A DNA stretch of 64,000 bases from JASGTU01 sp963821815 (GCA_963821815.1 CAWGFG010000006.1:2294001-2358000), one strand, 5' to 3'. Positions 1-9,465 are shown, counted from the first letter of the stretch. Translations and numbers: made by a program. The notes: generated by a model from the letters alone, not told the origin.

Positions 1-1043
1 TCGGTCATCGCCTGCACTTCAGCAAGCTTCAGCGAAAGCGCTGCGGTGCGCTGCTGACCGCGACTGCCGAACGTACGTAGGTCTCGGCCGTCAGCCAAGA
101 AGCGCAGATCGTCCCGGTGCGGACCATACAGTGTCGCGCCAGCGCTGATTTCTCGCGCACGTCGGCTTTGGAGCTTAGCATGATATCGCTGCATGATGAC
201 GTCCCGCCCGCATCGGACAAGAATTGCATCTGTTTCGCTCGCCGCGTCGCCTTCTTTCCAGCGCTGGAATTCGGCCTCGTCCATCGTGCTAACATTGAAG
301 CTTGGCAGGTACTCCATCAACAGCGATTCACGCCCCTCAGTCAACTCTGCATGCCGGCGCCGCGCCATAACACTGAGCATCGAAGTGTAGTCAATGCGCT
401 TCACCAGTACGTCGACGCCGTAGCCGACAAGTTGTTCATCCCAAAAAATCAGCTGTGCTTCCACGCTATCCGAGGTCGCTTCAGTGTCTTGGTTTCGAAG
501 TGATTTGAGCAGGCTGTTCCGTTGCGTCACCACTTTCTGAAATGACGATAGCGTACGGCAATAGACCGGGTCGATCTGGCACAGCGCCACGTCCAGATAG
601 CGTCTGCGTTCGGAAGGAGAACCGTCGACTAGCTTAATGTCCTCCGGAAGGAAAAGCACGCTGCGCATACGGCCCACTAGATCCATGCTACGCTTACCGA
701 CGCCGTTAATCTTGACCTGTTTGGTGAAATTAATACCGTCGGCTCTTGGCGTGTAGATGATCTCCAGTTCGACATTGCGGGATTGGCCGGCATGATCGTT
801 TTGTACAATAGCTGCAACTCGACAATAGGGGATGGGCTCATCACTCGCCTCCCAGCCAACTACTTCCCGTTCCACGGTCGCGTGGACCGGTTTACTGGTG
901 GCAAGCAGAAAAATGGCTTCGAGCAGATTCGTCTTGCCTTGGGCATTGTTGCCGCAGAGGAGCGTGAGTCGTGAAGGAAAGTCCAGTACGAGATGATTGT
1001 AGTTGCGGTAGTAGTCGAGCGATAGACGCACCAGCGAGGTCAT
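1..1043 (-). CDS. recF: DNA replication/repair protein RecF (C-terminus cut by window edge)
   Basis: RecF is an SMC-like ATPase that loads RecA at gapped single-stranded DNA in recombinational repair. Translating the minus strand from the ATG at 1043 gives an open frame to the window edge (about 347 codons). A Walker A loop GNNAQGKTN lies at residues 31-39, a GPHRDDLRF motif comes late in the protein, and the signature SRGQQRTAALSLKLAE lies just before the edge. The Walker B segment that normally follows would lie outside the window, so roughly the last 20-50 residues are missing. The start codon overlaps the holA stop (TGATG), implying translational coupling. Family assignment is secure from the motifs; only the C-terminus is unseen. 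Confidence 0.95.
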   Translation of the reverse strand, partial: MTSLVRLSLDYYRNYNHLVLDFPSRLTLLCGNNAQGKTNLLEAIFLLATSKPVHATVEREVVGWEASDEPIPYCRVAAIVQNDHAGQSRNVELEIIYTPRADGINFTKQVKINGVGKRSMDLVGRMRSVLFLPEDIKLVDGSPSERRRYLDVALCQIDPVYCRTLSSFQKVVTQRNSLLKSLRNQDTEATSDSVEAQLIFWDEQLVGYGVDVLVKRIDYTSMLSVMARRRHAELTEGRESLLMEYLPSFNVSTMDEAEFQRWKEGDAASETDAILVRCGRDVIMQRYHAKLQSRRAREISAGATLYGPHRDDLRFLADGRDLRTFGSRGQQRTAALSLKLAEVQAMT

Positions 1044-2107
1044 CAGCGATGTCCCTGCGGCTGCCGGATGGTCAGTTCGGCGATGAGCACCTCGATCTCC
1101 GTGTCGGGGTCAGCGCCGGTTTTCATCGCAAAGTCCGCCTCAAGCATACGCTCAACGATAGCTTCCAGTCGCTCCATGCTATAGGCGCGAGACTGTTTCA
1201 TTGCCTGCTTGACCGGATAGGGTTTCTCGCCCACGACCTTTGCGATGTCATGCTCGTTAGCCAAGCCCATAGTCGACATCGCATCCTTCACCTTGAGCAC
1301 AATGCGATACTGGCGAGCGATCATGGTAAGCAGATAAAACGCATTAGCGTCTGCTCGGCGCAACGCATGCAGAGTCACCATTGCTTTGCGGCTGTTGCGT
1401 TGGCTGAGTGCATCGGTGAGATCCCAAATCATCGCTTCACTGGCATCTCTGACAAGTAGATTCACGTCAGCCTCTGTGATCGAGCGACCCGCGGCATACG
1501 TGCCGAGCTTCTGCAATTCGTTATCCAGTTGTCGCAGGTTGGGACCCACAAAATTGGCCAGGAGTTGAACAGCTTGCCCATCAATGTGTGCGCCAATGTC
1601 ACGCGCGCGGTGATTGATCCAGCCAGGTAGCGCCCTGGCGTCCGGCGTGCTTATTTCCTCTGCAGTAGCGACGCATTGCTTGCTCAGATCGCTCAACCCG
1701 GGGATGCTCTCTTCACTACCGTCCTTCGCCGCACGCTTGAATCCACGCCAAAGCTGACCTGTACGCCGGTAATCGGTGTCGATGAATACTAAATCACTCT
1801 CCGGCGGCACATCGTCCAGATGCAGCAGGAGGTCGGCTGCCTCGTCATGTGCAGCGCTGTCGTCGCCCTGGCTCTGTGACATGCGTCGCTGCAGGTAGGA
1901 GAGATAGCCGACCACGACAATGAGCCGGCGCGGTGCCAGAAAAGGCATCATGGACGCCTGTCCCAATATGTCGCGTGACGAACTTTTGTACCCCTCGATA
2001 GTCACCGCATTTAAGTCAGCCGTCTCGGGATCGCCCAGGGCTCGCCGCAATTCTGCGATGCGCTGCGCGGTCAGATATTCGTCAGTATTGAGGAACAGGT
2101 AGACCAT
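1043..2107 (-). CDS. holA: DNA polymerase III subunit delta
   Basis: The delta subunit opens the sliding clamp in the DNA polymerase III clamp loader. The protein begins MVYLFLNTDEYL, as HolA proteins do. It carries the degenerate AAA+ region (FIDTDYRRTG around residue 110) and a helical C-terminal collar domain with an LTDALSQRN segment. I chose the ATG at 2107 because the conserved N-terminus begins there and a GGAA lies about nine bases upstream; a GTG at 2122 would add five residues. The family averages 330-350 residues and this one has about 354. It sits between a terminator and recF, whose ATG overlaps its stop codon, so the two replication/repair genes are probably co-expressed. Confidence 0.9.
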   Translation of the reverse strand: MVYLFLNTDEYLTAQRIAELRRALGDPETADLNAVTIEGYKSSSRDILGQASMMPFLAPRRLIVVVGYLSYLQRRMSQSQGDDSAAHDEAADLLLHLDDVPPESDLVFIDTDYRRTGQLWRGFKRAAKDGSEESIPGLSDLSKQCVATAEEISTPDARALPGWINHRARDIGAHIDGQAVQLLANFVGPNLRQLDNELQKLGTYAAGRSITEADVNLLVRDASEAMIWDLTDALSQRNSRKAMVTLHALRRADANAFYLLTMIARQYRIVLKVKDAMSTMGLANEHDIAKVVGEKPYPVKQAMKQSRAYSMERLEAIVERMLEADFAMKTGADPDTEIEVLIAELTIRQPQGHR

Positions 2108-2157
2108 TGGCTTCAATTCCACGCATATAGATTCTTCAGAGATCCTCGGCGCAAGGT

Positions 2158-2196
2158 AAGAAAAAAGCCGGGAAGCAATATACTACCTCCCGGCTT
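2158..2196 (-). terminator. Rho-independent terminator after the tkt/DUF6391 genes
   Basis: A nine-base-pair stem (2165-2173 with 2188-2196, sequence AAGCCGGGA/TCCCGGCTT) has a 14-base loop and is followed on the minus strand by a run of six T. It separates the tkt-DUF6391 transcript from holA-recF. Confidence 0.85.
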
Positions 2197-2230
2197 GACG
2201 GTCTACAACATTGCAGAGGCTGTTTCTCGA

Positions 2231-2722
2231 CTATTCGAAGTTAACCCGTAGCAGGCGCGACGTGCCAAGCTGTACCAGGCTGATGTCATTGATGGTGCGA
2301 TCCTCTACATCGGCTAGCGTTGTGTATTCCTGTACACGAAAGCCCAACGGCTTCGAAACGATTACGGCCAGCAACGTCAACACGATGGTGGATGCAAGAC
2401 GCTCCAGCCAGCCTTTGCGGATGATCATTCTGGCGATCATCCCCGCGAAAGCGGCGGAGAGCGCTGTGGTCAATAGGTTGGTACCGCAGTTATTGTGGAT
2501 GGCGAGTTCGCGTTCACCGCCCTGCAGCCTCACCATGGCGTCGCCTACCGCCGTTCGCAAATCATCTGCATTAATTTCGCCATAGATACTGAAGCCAAAC
2601 GGATCGCTCAACCCCGTATACGAACGGTCCGGATGACGCTTGGATAAGACATGGATCGTGGCATGCTCGATGGCATGGTGCTGTCGAACACGCCGGATTG
2701 CTACTTGGAATAGTCTTTGCAC
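2231..2722 (-). CDS. DUF6391-like membrane protein
   Basis: The protein has 163 residues. The N-terminal HHAIEHATIHVLSKRH and GLSDPFGFSIYGEI segments match the pattern I associate with DUF6391 proteins of cyanobacteria and Chloroflexota; function is unknown. The centre holds a small-residue segment (CGTNLLTTALSAAFAGMIARM) and then a hydrophobic helix (LASTIVLTLLAVIVSKPLGF), so one or two membrane passes are likely. The start is a GTG at 2722, fifteen bases after the transketolase stop, and a terminator follows the gene. It is therefore the second gene of a tkt operon. The paired histidines near the N-terminus could bind metal, but that is inference. Confidence 0.7.
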   Translation of the reverse strand: MQRLFQVAIRRVRQHHAIEHATIHVLSKRHPDRSYTGLSDPFGFSIYGEINADDLRTAVGDAMVRLQGGERELAIHNNCGTNLLTTALSAAFAGMIARMIIRKGWLERLASTIVLTLLAVIVSKPLGFRVQEYTTLADVEDRTINDISLVQLGTSRLLRVNFE

Positions 2723-2737
2723 AGGTCGCGAACCAGC

Positions 2738-4777
2738 CTAGGATAGTAGTGCTTTTGCTTTGGCGATTACGTTAGCCGATGTGATGCCGAGAGCCTCATA
2801 AACTTGCTTGTATGGTGCGCTCATGCCGAAGCGGTCGATGCCAATGATGGCGCCTTTTGATTTGTCATTGCCAACCCAGCGCTCCCAGCCGAATGGTACG
2901 CCCGCTTCTATGGAGAGCTTCGCCGTATCCGCGGGCAGAACCTTTGACTGGTATTCGGCTCCTTGGGCTTCGAACAGCTCCCAGCACGGAAGACTGACAA
3001 CTCGCACGCCAATCCCCTCGGATGCAAGTTCCTTGGCCGCATTATACGCGATTTCAACCTCGCTACCGGTACTGATGAGCACAATATCCAGACCGTTATC
3101 AGCACTTTCCCAGAAGACATAGCCGCCCTTTGCCAGCTCCTCGGCGGGTGCAATGCCTTCGGCTTCACGATCGTAGACGGGTAGGTTTTGTCGAGTCAGT
3201 GTCAGCACCGTCGGTCCGCCTGTGTTCTCCAGAGCTGCTTTCCATGCAGCAGAAGTCTCGTTAGCGTCTGCGGGGCGAATGACTGTCATGTTTGGCATGG
3301 CGCGCAGAGAAGCCAGATGCTCAATGGGCTGATGCGTCGGGCCATCCTCGCCCAGGCCGATGCTGTCGTGCGTCAGCACATAGATGACGCGGGCGCCGAT
3401 TAGCGCAGACAGGCGCATTCCGCCGCGCATATAGTCGCTGAAGACCAGGAACGTGCCGCCGTACGGGATGACGCCGCCGTGCAACGCCATACCGTTTAGA
3501 ATTCCCGCCATGGCGTGCTCGCGGATGCCAAAGTGCATGTTGCGACCGCTGTAGGAGTCCTTCTCGAAAGAACCTGCACCGCTGACCGCAGTCTTGGTGC
3601 TGGGCGAAAGATCAGCACTGCCGCCAAGCAAATTCTCGATGACATCGATTAGTGCATTGATAACTGTACCACTTGCATTGCGCGTCGCCATTGGCTTGCC
3701 GGCTGGGAATTTCGGCAGTGCGTCTTCCCATCCCTCAGGCAAGTCACCGCTTAGGAAAGCGTCCAACTCGGCTGCCTCCGCAGGATAGGCTGCATTGTAC
3801 GCAGCCATCTTTTGCGTATAGGCAGCTTCCAAGGCCTGGCCGCGTTCAACCGCCTGCAGATAAAAGGCAGCAACATCGTCAGGCACATAGAATGACGGCT
3901 CCAGAGGCCAATCCAGGTTCTTCTTTGTAGCGATCAACTCGTCCTTGCCCAGGGGTTCGCCATGTGCGCTTGCCTTGCCAGCCTTGTCGGGACTGCCATA
4001 GCCGATGACTGTCTTGCAGCCGATGATGCTCGGGCGCGGTTCCGATTTCGCCCTCTCAATAGCCGATGCGATTGCCTCTGTGTCAAGCCCATCAACAGAC
4101 TGTACGTGCCAGCCATAGGCTTCGAAGCGTTTGTACACATCTTCTGAAAAGGCTAAGTCCGTGGAGCCTTCAATCGTAATGTTGTTATCATCATAGAGAT
4201 AGATGAGATTATCAAGACGAAGGTGACCGGCCAAACTGGCGGCTTCGCTTGAGATGCCTTCCATCAGGTCGCCGTCACTGACTATACCGAAAATTGTGTG
4301 ATTGATGATGTCGTGGTTCGGTTTGTTGAAGCGAGCCCCCAGCCACTTCTCGGCGATAGCCATCCCTACGCCGTTGGCGAAGCCTTGGCCCAGCGGACCG
4401 GTTGTCGTTTCGATGCCGGGCGCCGCATCATATTCGGGATGGCCCGGAGTCTTGCTGTCGAACTGGCGGAAGCGCTTCAGTTCTTCCAGCGGCATGTCAT
4501 AACCGGTAAGGTGCAACATGGTATACAGCAGCATGGACCCATGGCCCGCACTAAGTACGAAACGGTCTCGATTGATCCATTCCGGATTGGCAGGGTTGTA
4601 GCGCATGACCTGCGTCCAAAGCACGTAGGCGGCCGGCGCCATTCCCATGGGCAAACCAGGGTGGCCGGAGTTTGCCGCTTGAACACCTTCCGCCGCCAGT
4701 ATTCTTATGGCATTGATGGCCTTTTTCTCTAGGGCTGGACTTGCTTTCGTCCCTTCCAATACTTTGTCTGAGCTCAT
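2738..4777 (-). CDS. tkt: Transketolase
   Basis: Transketolase moves two-carbon ketol units between sugar phosphates in the non-oxidative pentose phosphate pathway, using thiamine diphosphate and a divalent metal. At 679 residues it has the full family length. Visible motifs are SGHPGLPMG (about residue 37), GHGSMLLY (78), GPLGQGFANG (127), the ThDP/metal loop SDGDLMEG (167) with the NN pair near 198, FGIREHAM in the pyrimidine-binding domain and HDSIGLGEDGPTHQP near residue 470. The ATG at 4777 is preceded by GAGG at good spacing. It is the first gene of the run toward the terminator at 2158. Confidence 0.97.
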   Translation of the reverse strand: MSSDKVLEGTKASPALEKKAINAIRILAAEGVQAANSGHPGLPMGMAPAAYVLWTQVMRYNPANPEWINRDRFVLSAGHGSMLLYTMLHLTGYDMPLEELKRFRQFDSKTPGHPEYDAAPGIETTTGPLGQGFANGVGMAIAEKWLGARFNKPNHDIINHTIFGIVSDGDLMEGISSEAASLAGHLRLDNLIYLYDDNNITIEGSTDLAFSEDVYKRFEAYGWHVQSVDGLDTEAIASAIERAKSEPRPSIIGCKTVIGYGSPDKAGKASAHGEPLGKDELIATKKNLDWPLEPSFYVPDDVAAFYLQAVERGQALEAAYTQKMAAYNAAYPAEAAELDAFLSGDLPEGWEDALPKFPAGKPMATRNASGTVINALIDVIENLLGGSADLSPSTKTAVSGAGSFEKDSYSGRNMHFGIREHAMAGILNGMALHGGVIPYGGTFLVFSDYMRGGMRLSALIGARVIYVLTHDSIGLGEDGPTHQPIEHLASLRAMPNMTVIRPADANETSAAWKAALENTGGPTVLTLTRQNLPVYDREAEGIAPAEELAKGGYVFWESADNGLDIVLISTGSEVEIAYNAAKELASEGIGVRVVSLPCWELFEAQGAEYQSKVLPADTAKLSIEAGVPFGWERWVGNDKSKGAIIGIDRFGMSAPYKQVYEALGITSANVIAKAKALLS

Positions 4778-5251
4778 TTTGATTACCTCGTTTGCAACAA
4801 TTATTGGATAGAATTCATCTCTCGTGTGTCTGAATATTCAAAATTGCAGCGCGTACAAACGGTTGCAACTAACTGCCAAAACACGTCGTTATAGACTGGG
4901 CTGCGCACAGTTGGCTCGTATGCATGGCAATCTCTATTGTCGCTTGGAAAGTGTGCATTGTCAATTGCGCCGGTTCAACTTTGGTCGTTCAAGTTCACGC
5001 TGCCAGACGCTTATTGCAAGAACGAAACGATGTGCGTTGCTGTGCCAACCAAATGACGGGTTAACAGATTAATCCGGCTGTAAAAAATCGCTATTTTGGC
5101 TTCGCATGCGCATGCGGTACGATCAGATGTTGGTTAGCCGTGCGTACTTGCTCGGTGGTCAGCAAGAATGGCAATGGATCGCTTACTGGTATGTGCAGTC
5201 CCCGTATGGGATAGATCGGTAAGTTGTATAAGAGATGGAGTAGACGTATAC
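4778..5251. other. Intergenic region between divergent tkt and metallophosphoesterase genes
   Basis: No coding frame here looks real. The divergent promoters for the two flanking genes must lie here, but I see no convincing -35/-10 pair. The one obvious element is a 14-bp perfect palindrome, CGCATGCGCATGCG, at 5103-5116, about 135 bases before the plus-strand start. Confidence 0.5.
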
Positions 5252-6325
5252 ATGGAGTCAGTTAGTCAAAACGGGACAAACAATTCAAACCACAATGGAG
5301 CCGGGTGGCAATTGTTCAGAACCGCTGCCCTCATGGCTGGCGTGGGCACGTCGCTGTTCGCCTATTCGTTTTTGCGCGAACCACTCCACATTCAGATGGA
5401 ACGACTCACCTTTCGTTTGCCCAACTCTAAAGGACGTATTCCCACCGGCGGTATCCGCATACTACATCTCTCGGACACGCATTTCCGCGGCGCCGACTGG
5501 CGAGAGCAGCCCAAAATTGACCAAATCCGCAAGAAGTGTGCAGGCATCGAATATGACTTCCTCGTGCACACCGGTGATTTCCTACACACGGACGACGGGC
5601 TGTTCAATGCGTTGGCGTTGCTAGATGCCTTGCCCAAGCCGCGGTTAGCCTCATATTCCGTCTTCGGCAACCACGACTACATGACCTACAGCGCCAAGGA
5701 GATGTTCGGTCGTAGTTGGGCTACGTTCCTGGAAACCGAACAGCTTGCCTATCCCGACGGACGCGGCCGTGGCCCAGTCTCGCAAACCAAACGGATGCTC
5801 GAGTTCTGGACGCACTTTGCCAATACGCCACTGGACCTTCGTAGAACGGGGCGCAACGATACAAATCTTCTGGCGCATGAGCTACAAGAACGCGATATAC
5901 AAGTGCTGCACAACCGGCATCTGCACATCGATTACCGCGCCAATGGCAGTGAACCCGTTGACATCTACATAGCCGGAGTCGATGATCTCACCGAAGGGGA
6001 GCCCAGCTTGAGCAGCGCGCTCGACGGCATTCCGAGGAGTGCGCCGACCCTGCTGCTGAGCCACAATCCCGACATCATCGGCCTGGCAGGAATTGAACAG
6101 GCTGATTTGATCCTCTCCGGCCACACCCATGGCGGACAGATTGTACTGCCGCTTATCGGCGCGTTGCATACTCACACGGAGTATCTATCCAGAAGTGAAG
6201 CCGCAGGGGTGATTCGGCGCGGCGGTACGCAAGTGTACATCTCCCGAGGCGTTGGCGAAGGGATACCGTTGCGCTTCGCTGCCGCCCCGCAGATCGCATT
6301 GATTACGGTACTACCCAACAAATAG
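5252..6325 (+). CDS. Membrane-anchored calcineurin-like metallophosphoesterase (YkuE/YaeI type)
   Basis: This is a dinuclear-metal phosphoesterase of the calcineurin superfamily. Ligand motifs appear in order: LSDTHF, HTGDFLHT, FGNHDY, LLSHNPDI and LSGHTHGGQ, the last typical of the YkuE/YaeI branch whose members act on lipid or sugar-nucleotide phosphoesters at the membrane. An N-terminal hydrophobic stretch (about residues 25-41) would anchor it with the catalytic domain outside. I chose the ATG at 5252 because GGAG lies upstream; the frame stays open back to 5168 but that extension does not look like family sequence. About 357 residues. The substrate cannot be told from sequence. Confidence 0.88.
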   Translation: MESVSQNGTNNSNHNGAGWQLFRTAALMAGVGTSLFAYSFLREPLHIQMERLTFRLPNSKGRIPTGGIRILHLSDTHFRGADWREQPKIDQIRKKCAGIEYDFLVHTGDFLHTDDGLFNALALLDALPKPRLASYSVFGNHDYMTYSAKEMFGRSWATFLETEQLAYPDGRGRGPVSQTKRMLEFWTHFANTPLDLRRTGRNDTNLLAHELQERDIQVLHNRHLHIDYRANGSEPVDIYIAGVDDLTEGEPSLSSALDGIPRSAPTLLLSHNPDIIGLAGIEQADLILSGHTHGGQIVLPLIGALHTHTEYLSRSEAAGVIRRGGTQVYISRGVGEGIPLRFAAAPQIALITVLPNK

Positions 6326-6460
6326 CGCATTTAGCCTACAGGTAGCCAGAACGTACCCTTCTGCCGCGTGTACAATAGCGATTTTCGAGGATGGCTGTAA
6401 CTGTAGCCGGCTTTTTGCATCCGATTGATAGAGGATGCGCGGTGAAACGAGGCAACTCGA

Positions 6461-6480
6461 CAAGTTTGTAAACAAGTTTA
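6461..6480. repeat. Tandem CAAGTTT repeat with GTAAACAAGTTT core upstream of sod
   Basis: CAAGTTT occurs twice (6461-6467 and 6473-6479) around GTAAA, about 120 bases before the superoxide dismutase start. The 12-mer GTAAACAAGTTT (6468-6479) recurs as its exact reverse complement at 11726-11737. This could be a regulator site, but there is no direct evidence. Confidence 0.3.
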
Positions 6481-6598
6481 CTGCATTACAGTGGGAATGA
6501 GCGTATGGTTGAATTTGGCAAGGAGAAACAACCGTCGGAAAAACTGGTTCGAAAGACACATCCAAACAATCAGACATAGTACAAAGAGGAGGAACCAA

Positions 6599-7207
6599 AT
6601 GGCTTTTACACTTCCAAAACTACCGTATCCGTATGATGCTCTAGAACCGCATATTGACGCTCGGACGATGGAGATCCACCATGACAAGCATCATGCTGGA
6701 TACACCAATAATCTGAATAATGCCATTGCCGGAACTGAATGGGACAATAAAGATATTGTCGAGATTCTGACGAATATCAACTCTGTTCCTGCCGACATTA
6801 AGACGGCTGTGCAAAATAACGGTGGCGGTTTTGCCAATCACAGCCTTTTCTGGGAAATTATGGGGCCGAACGGCGGTGGCGAACCGTCCGGTGACTTGGC
6901 AAATGCGATTGACAAGGCCTTTGGCAGCTTCAGCGCATTCAAAGATAAATTCGCAAGTTTAGCCGGCGGCCGGTTTGGCAGTGGCTGGGCATGGCTGGTT
7001 GTGAAGAAGGACGGCAGCCTGGATGTGTACAGCACTGCCAACCAGGACAGCCCCTATATGTCAGGCGATACACCCATTTTGGGTCTTGATGTTTGGGAAC
7101 ATGCCTATTATCTGAACTATCAGAACCGCCGACCCGATTATATCTCGGCATGGTGGAACGTTGTTGATTGGAACACGGTTGCTAAAAAGTACGCGGCCGC
7201 AAAGTAG
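6599..7207 (+). CDS. sodA: Superoxide dismutase, Mn type
   Basis: The enzyme dismutates superoxide to oxygen and hydrogen peroxide in the cytoplasm. At 202 residues it is a normal Fe/Mn SOD. Motifs are HHDKHHAGY (metal ligand His27), NHSLFWEIMGPNGGGEPSG (second ligand His), GRFGSGWAWL, then NQDSPYM and LDVWEHAYYLNYQNRRPDYI carrying the Asp and His ligands. The GGGEP and NQDSP signatures fit manganese rather than iron use, which is known from the family and not proved here. The start is fixed by a near-perfect ribosome site GAGGAGG at 6586-6592; a longer frame opening at 6491 lacks family sequence. A terminator follows, so it is probably monocistronic. Confidence 0.97.
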   Translation: MAFTLPKLPYPYDALEPHIDARTMEIHHDKHHAGYTNNLNNAIAGTEWDNKDIVEILTNINSVPADIKTAVQNNGGGFANHSLFWEIMGPNGGGEPSGDLANAIDKAFGSFSAFKDKFASLAGGRFGSGWAWLVVKKDGSLDVYSTANQDSPYMSGDTPILGLDVWEHAYYLNYQNRRPDYISAWWNVVDWNTVAKKYAAAK

Positions 7208-7238
7208 CCGCGACTTAGCCTCATCAGGGCACAGATGG

Positions 7239-7270
7239 AGCCCGTTGCCGATATGGCAGCGGGCTTTGTT
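7239..7270 (+). terminator. Rho-independent terminator after sodA
   Basis: An 11-bp stem with one G-T pair (AGCCCGTTGCC at 7239-7249 with GGCAGCGGGCT at 7255-7265) has a 5-base loop and is followed by TTGTT. It lies 30 bases after the sod stop and also insulates the convergent permease gene. Confidence 0.8.
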
Positions 7271-7320
7271 ATTGCTCTTTTAGTTTCTTACAATTCTGTT
7301 GAGTCGGTGGGGTTGAGCGT

Positions 7321-8244
7321 TTAGGACCGCGCACGCGGATCCAGTGCATCTCGCAAACCATCGCCGATGAAGTTGATACTGAGCACTGTCAACGAGATGA
7401 ATAGACCCGGCCAGAGTACAACCCACGGTGTAAAGGTCATGAAGTCTTTTCCATCGTAAAGCAGTCGACCCCAGGTGGCTACATCAGGCGGAAAACCAAG
7501 ACCAAGAAACGACAACGTAGATTCCGTGATGATTGCCGCCGCGATGGCTAGCGTGGCAGAGACGATGATGGGACTGAGTACGTTCGGCAAGATGTGACGA
7601 CTCAGAATGCGTGACTGGCCATCGCCGATGTTGACCGCAGCCTCGACAAACTCCTTCTCTTTGACCGATAACACTGTACTGCGCACAATGCGTGCTGTCG
7701 CCATCCATCCGAGAATGCCGATAACGCCGACGATCAAGAGGAAAATACCGACCTCTGGACCAAAGATGCTGCGCAATGTATCTCGGAAAAGAAGGATAAT
7801 TACCAACAACAATGGTAGTACAGGAAGCGCCAGCATCATGTCTGTGAAGCGCATGAGCACGCTATCCAACTGGTTAAAGTAGCCGGAGATGGCGCCGATG
7901 AATGTGCCCAACGTTATCGCGATAAGCATCGCTGACAGACCGACTGCCAAGGAGATGCGACCGCCGTACAGGTTACGCGCTAGCTGGTCGCGTCCTATGT
8001 CGTCGGTGCCGAACGGATGCTGAAAAGAAGGTGGTAGACTCATCTGTGTCAGGTCCGCGTATTCCGGATCCACCCGGTAGAAGAATGGCCCCAGCATCAC
8101 AAACACCACGATCACAACCAGAACCGCAAGGCCTATCATGGCGAGTCTATGTCTACGGAACTGAAGCCAGGTATCGCCCCAGAGTGTACGTTGCTTACGC
8201 CTGAGGATATCGTCGGATGAAATTTCTGCGGTGGCAACACTCAT
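7321..8244 (-). CDS. Peptide/dipeptide-type ABC transporter permease (DppC/OppC family)
   Basis: This is the second membrane subunit of a binding-protein-dependent importer. Its 307 residues start with a cytoplasmic segment containing a LWGDTWLQFRRHRLAMIG motif, as OppC proteins do, followed by about six transmembrane helices. The EAA loop that contacts the ATPase is EAAVNIGDGQSRILSRHILP near residue 200. It is the last gene of the receptor-permease-permease run (72-base gap to the partner permease). No OppD/OppF ATPase gene follows before the convergent sodA, so the ATPases must be supplied from elsewhere. Confidence 0.92.
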   Translation of the reverse strand: MSVATAEISSDDILRRKQRTLWGDTWLQFRRHRLAMIGLAVLVVIVVFVMLGPFFYRVDPEYADLTQMSLPPSFQHPFGTDDIGRDQLARNLYGGRISLAVGLSAMLIAITLGTFIGAISGYFNQLDSVLMRFTDMMLALPVLPLLLVIILLFRDTLRSIFGPEVGIFLLIVGVIGILGWMATARIVRSTVLSVKEKEFVEAAVNIGDGQSRILSRHILPNVLSPIIVSATLAIAAAIITESTLSFLGLGFPPDVATWGRLLYDGKDFMTFTPWVVLWPGLFISLTVLSINFIGDGLRDALDPRARS

Positions 8245-8316
8245 AATAAACCCTTAGGAGGTCAAGGCTGGTATAACAACCTGTTCTGATGGTTCAAGTG
8301 ACATAGCAGCTGTTTG

Positions 8317-9330
8317 CTAATTATAGCGAATACGGGGATCAAGCAACCCATAGATAATATCGGCGACTAAGTTGAACCCGATGATAAGGATCGCAAAGAT
8401 CAGGGTCAGCGACATGACGAGTGGTACATCGCTGCCTTGAATGGCTACGATCAACAATGCACCGAGACCGTTAATCCGAAAGATTTGTTCAGTAATTATT
8501 GCGCCGGCGAAGATCTGAGGTATACCCAATGCGACCAGCGTGACCACTGGAATTAGGCTGTTTCTCAACACATGTCGCGTCACAACCACGCGCTCTTGGA
8601 ATCCCTTGGAGCGGGCAGTGCGAACATAGTCTTGCTTCAGATTATCCAACACAGACGAACGCGTAAAGCGGCTCAGCTGTGCGATCTGGAAGAAGGTTAA
8701 GACAGCCACCGGCAGGAACATCTGCTTTATCTGCTGCACGAAGGAAGACCAGTCAGTCACACGCAATGTCGTGTTATAACTTGACGGGAACCAGCGCAGT
8801 TTAACGCTGAATATAATGATAACGAGAAGTCCTGTAAAGAACGTCGGTACGGAAAAGCCGATGACAGACATGACGGTGCCGACTTGATCGAATAGCGAGT
8901 ACTGTCTCGTGGCGGAAATCACGCCGATCGGGATCGCGATCAGTACAGCAAGAATGTACGAAAGCCCAACTACCTTCAGCGTCTGTGGTGTGCGCTGGAT
9001 GACCAGATCAATGACCGGTGCGCGCGTGGCCCAAGAGCGAAGACGTAGACGAGATTCCGAATCGCCGATCTCAAGACCCGTCATCTGCTCAACTATGTTC
9101 AGCGGTTCCCAATAAAAGAACTGGCGCATGAACTTGCCGTACTTCATGAAAAATGGATCGTTGACACCGAGGCTTTCTCGAATTTGCTCACGTACTTCTT
9201 GGGGGATGGTCATGGGGAGTTGTGCTGTGGGATCGCCGGGCGCTAGGTCTAAAATGGCGAAGATAACGAAACTAATCAGGATGATCGTTGGGATCATCGT
9301 TAGTAGACGCCGAATTAAATACTGTCCCAT
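8317..9330 (-). CDS. Peptide/dipeptide-type ABC transporter permease (DppB/OppB family)
   Basis: This is the first membrane subunit of the importer. It has 337 residues and opens MGQYLIRRLLTMIPTIILIS, the classic DppB/OppB N-terminus, then LDLAPGDPTAQLP. The EAA loop reads VRTARSKGFQERVVVTRHVL, and the protein ends with GLLDPRIRY, all family hallmarks. It is preceded by the receptor gene and a long palindromic hairpin, and followed by the OppC-type partner. The ribosome site is weak, which together with the hairpin suggests much lower expression than the receptor. Confidence 0.93.
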   Translation of the reverse strand: MGQYLIRRLLTMIPTIILISFVIFAILDLAPGDPTAQLPMTIPQEVREQIRESLGVNDPFFMKYGKFMRQFFYWEPLNIVEQMTGLEIGDSESRLRLRSWATRAPVIDLVIQRTPQTLKVVGLSYILAVLIAIPIGVISATRQYSLFDQVGTVMSVIGFSVPTFFTGLLVIIIFSVKLRWFPSSYNTTLRVTDWSSFVQQIKQMFLPVAVLTFFQIAQLSRFTRSSVLDNLKQDYVRTARSKGFQERVVVTRHVLRNSLIPVVTLVALGIPQIFAGAIITEQIFRINGLGALLIVAIQGSDVPLVMSLTLIFAILIIGFNLVADIIYGLLDPRIRYN

Positions 9331-9427
9331 AGATTACTGCCTATCGTGTGGTTTGTGATCAGGTCTGCACTTAGCGCCCATTCCTGATCGAGTTCCACGA
9401 AATATGATGTTGAACGATGATGTGGGA

Positions 9428-9465
9428 TAAAACTGACTGCTGCGAAATATTTCGCAGCAGTCAGT
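9428..9465 (-). terminator. 34-bp perfect palindrome: hairpin/partial terminator between receptor and permease genes
   Basis: Bases 9432-9448 (ACTGACTGCTGCGAAAT) are exactly complementary to 9449-9465, giving 17-bp arms with no fixed loop. On the minus strand the right arm runs into TTTTAT. It lies 21 bases after the receptor stop and about 100 bases before the OppB-type start, the usual position for a hairpin that lets most transcripts end, or be stabilised, after the abundant receptor message. Confidence 0.75.
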
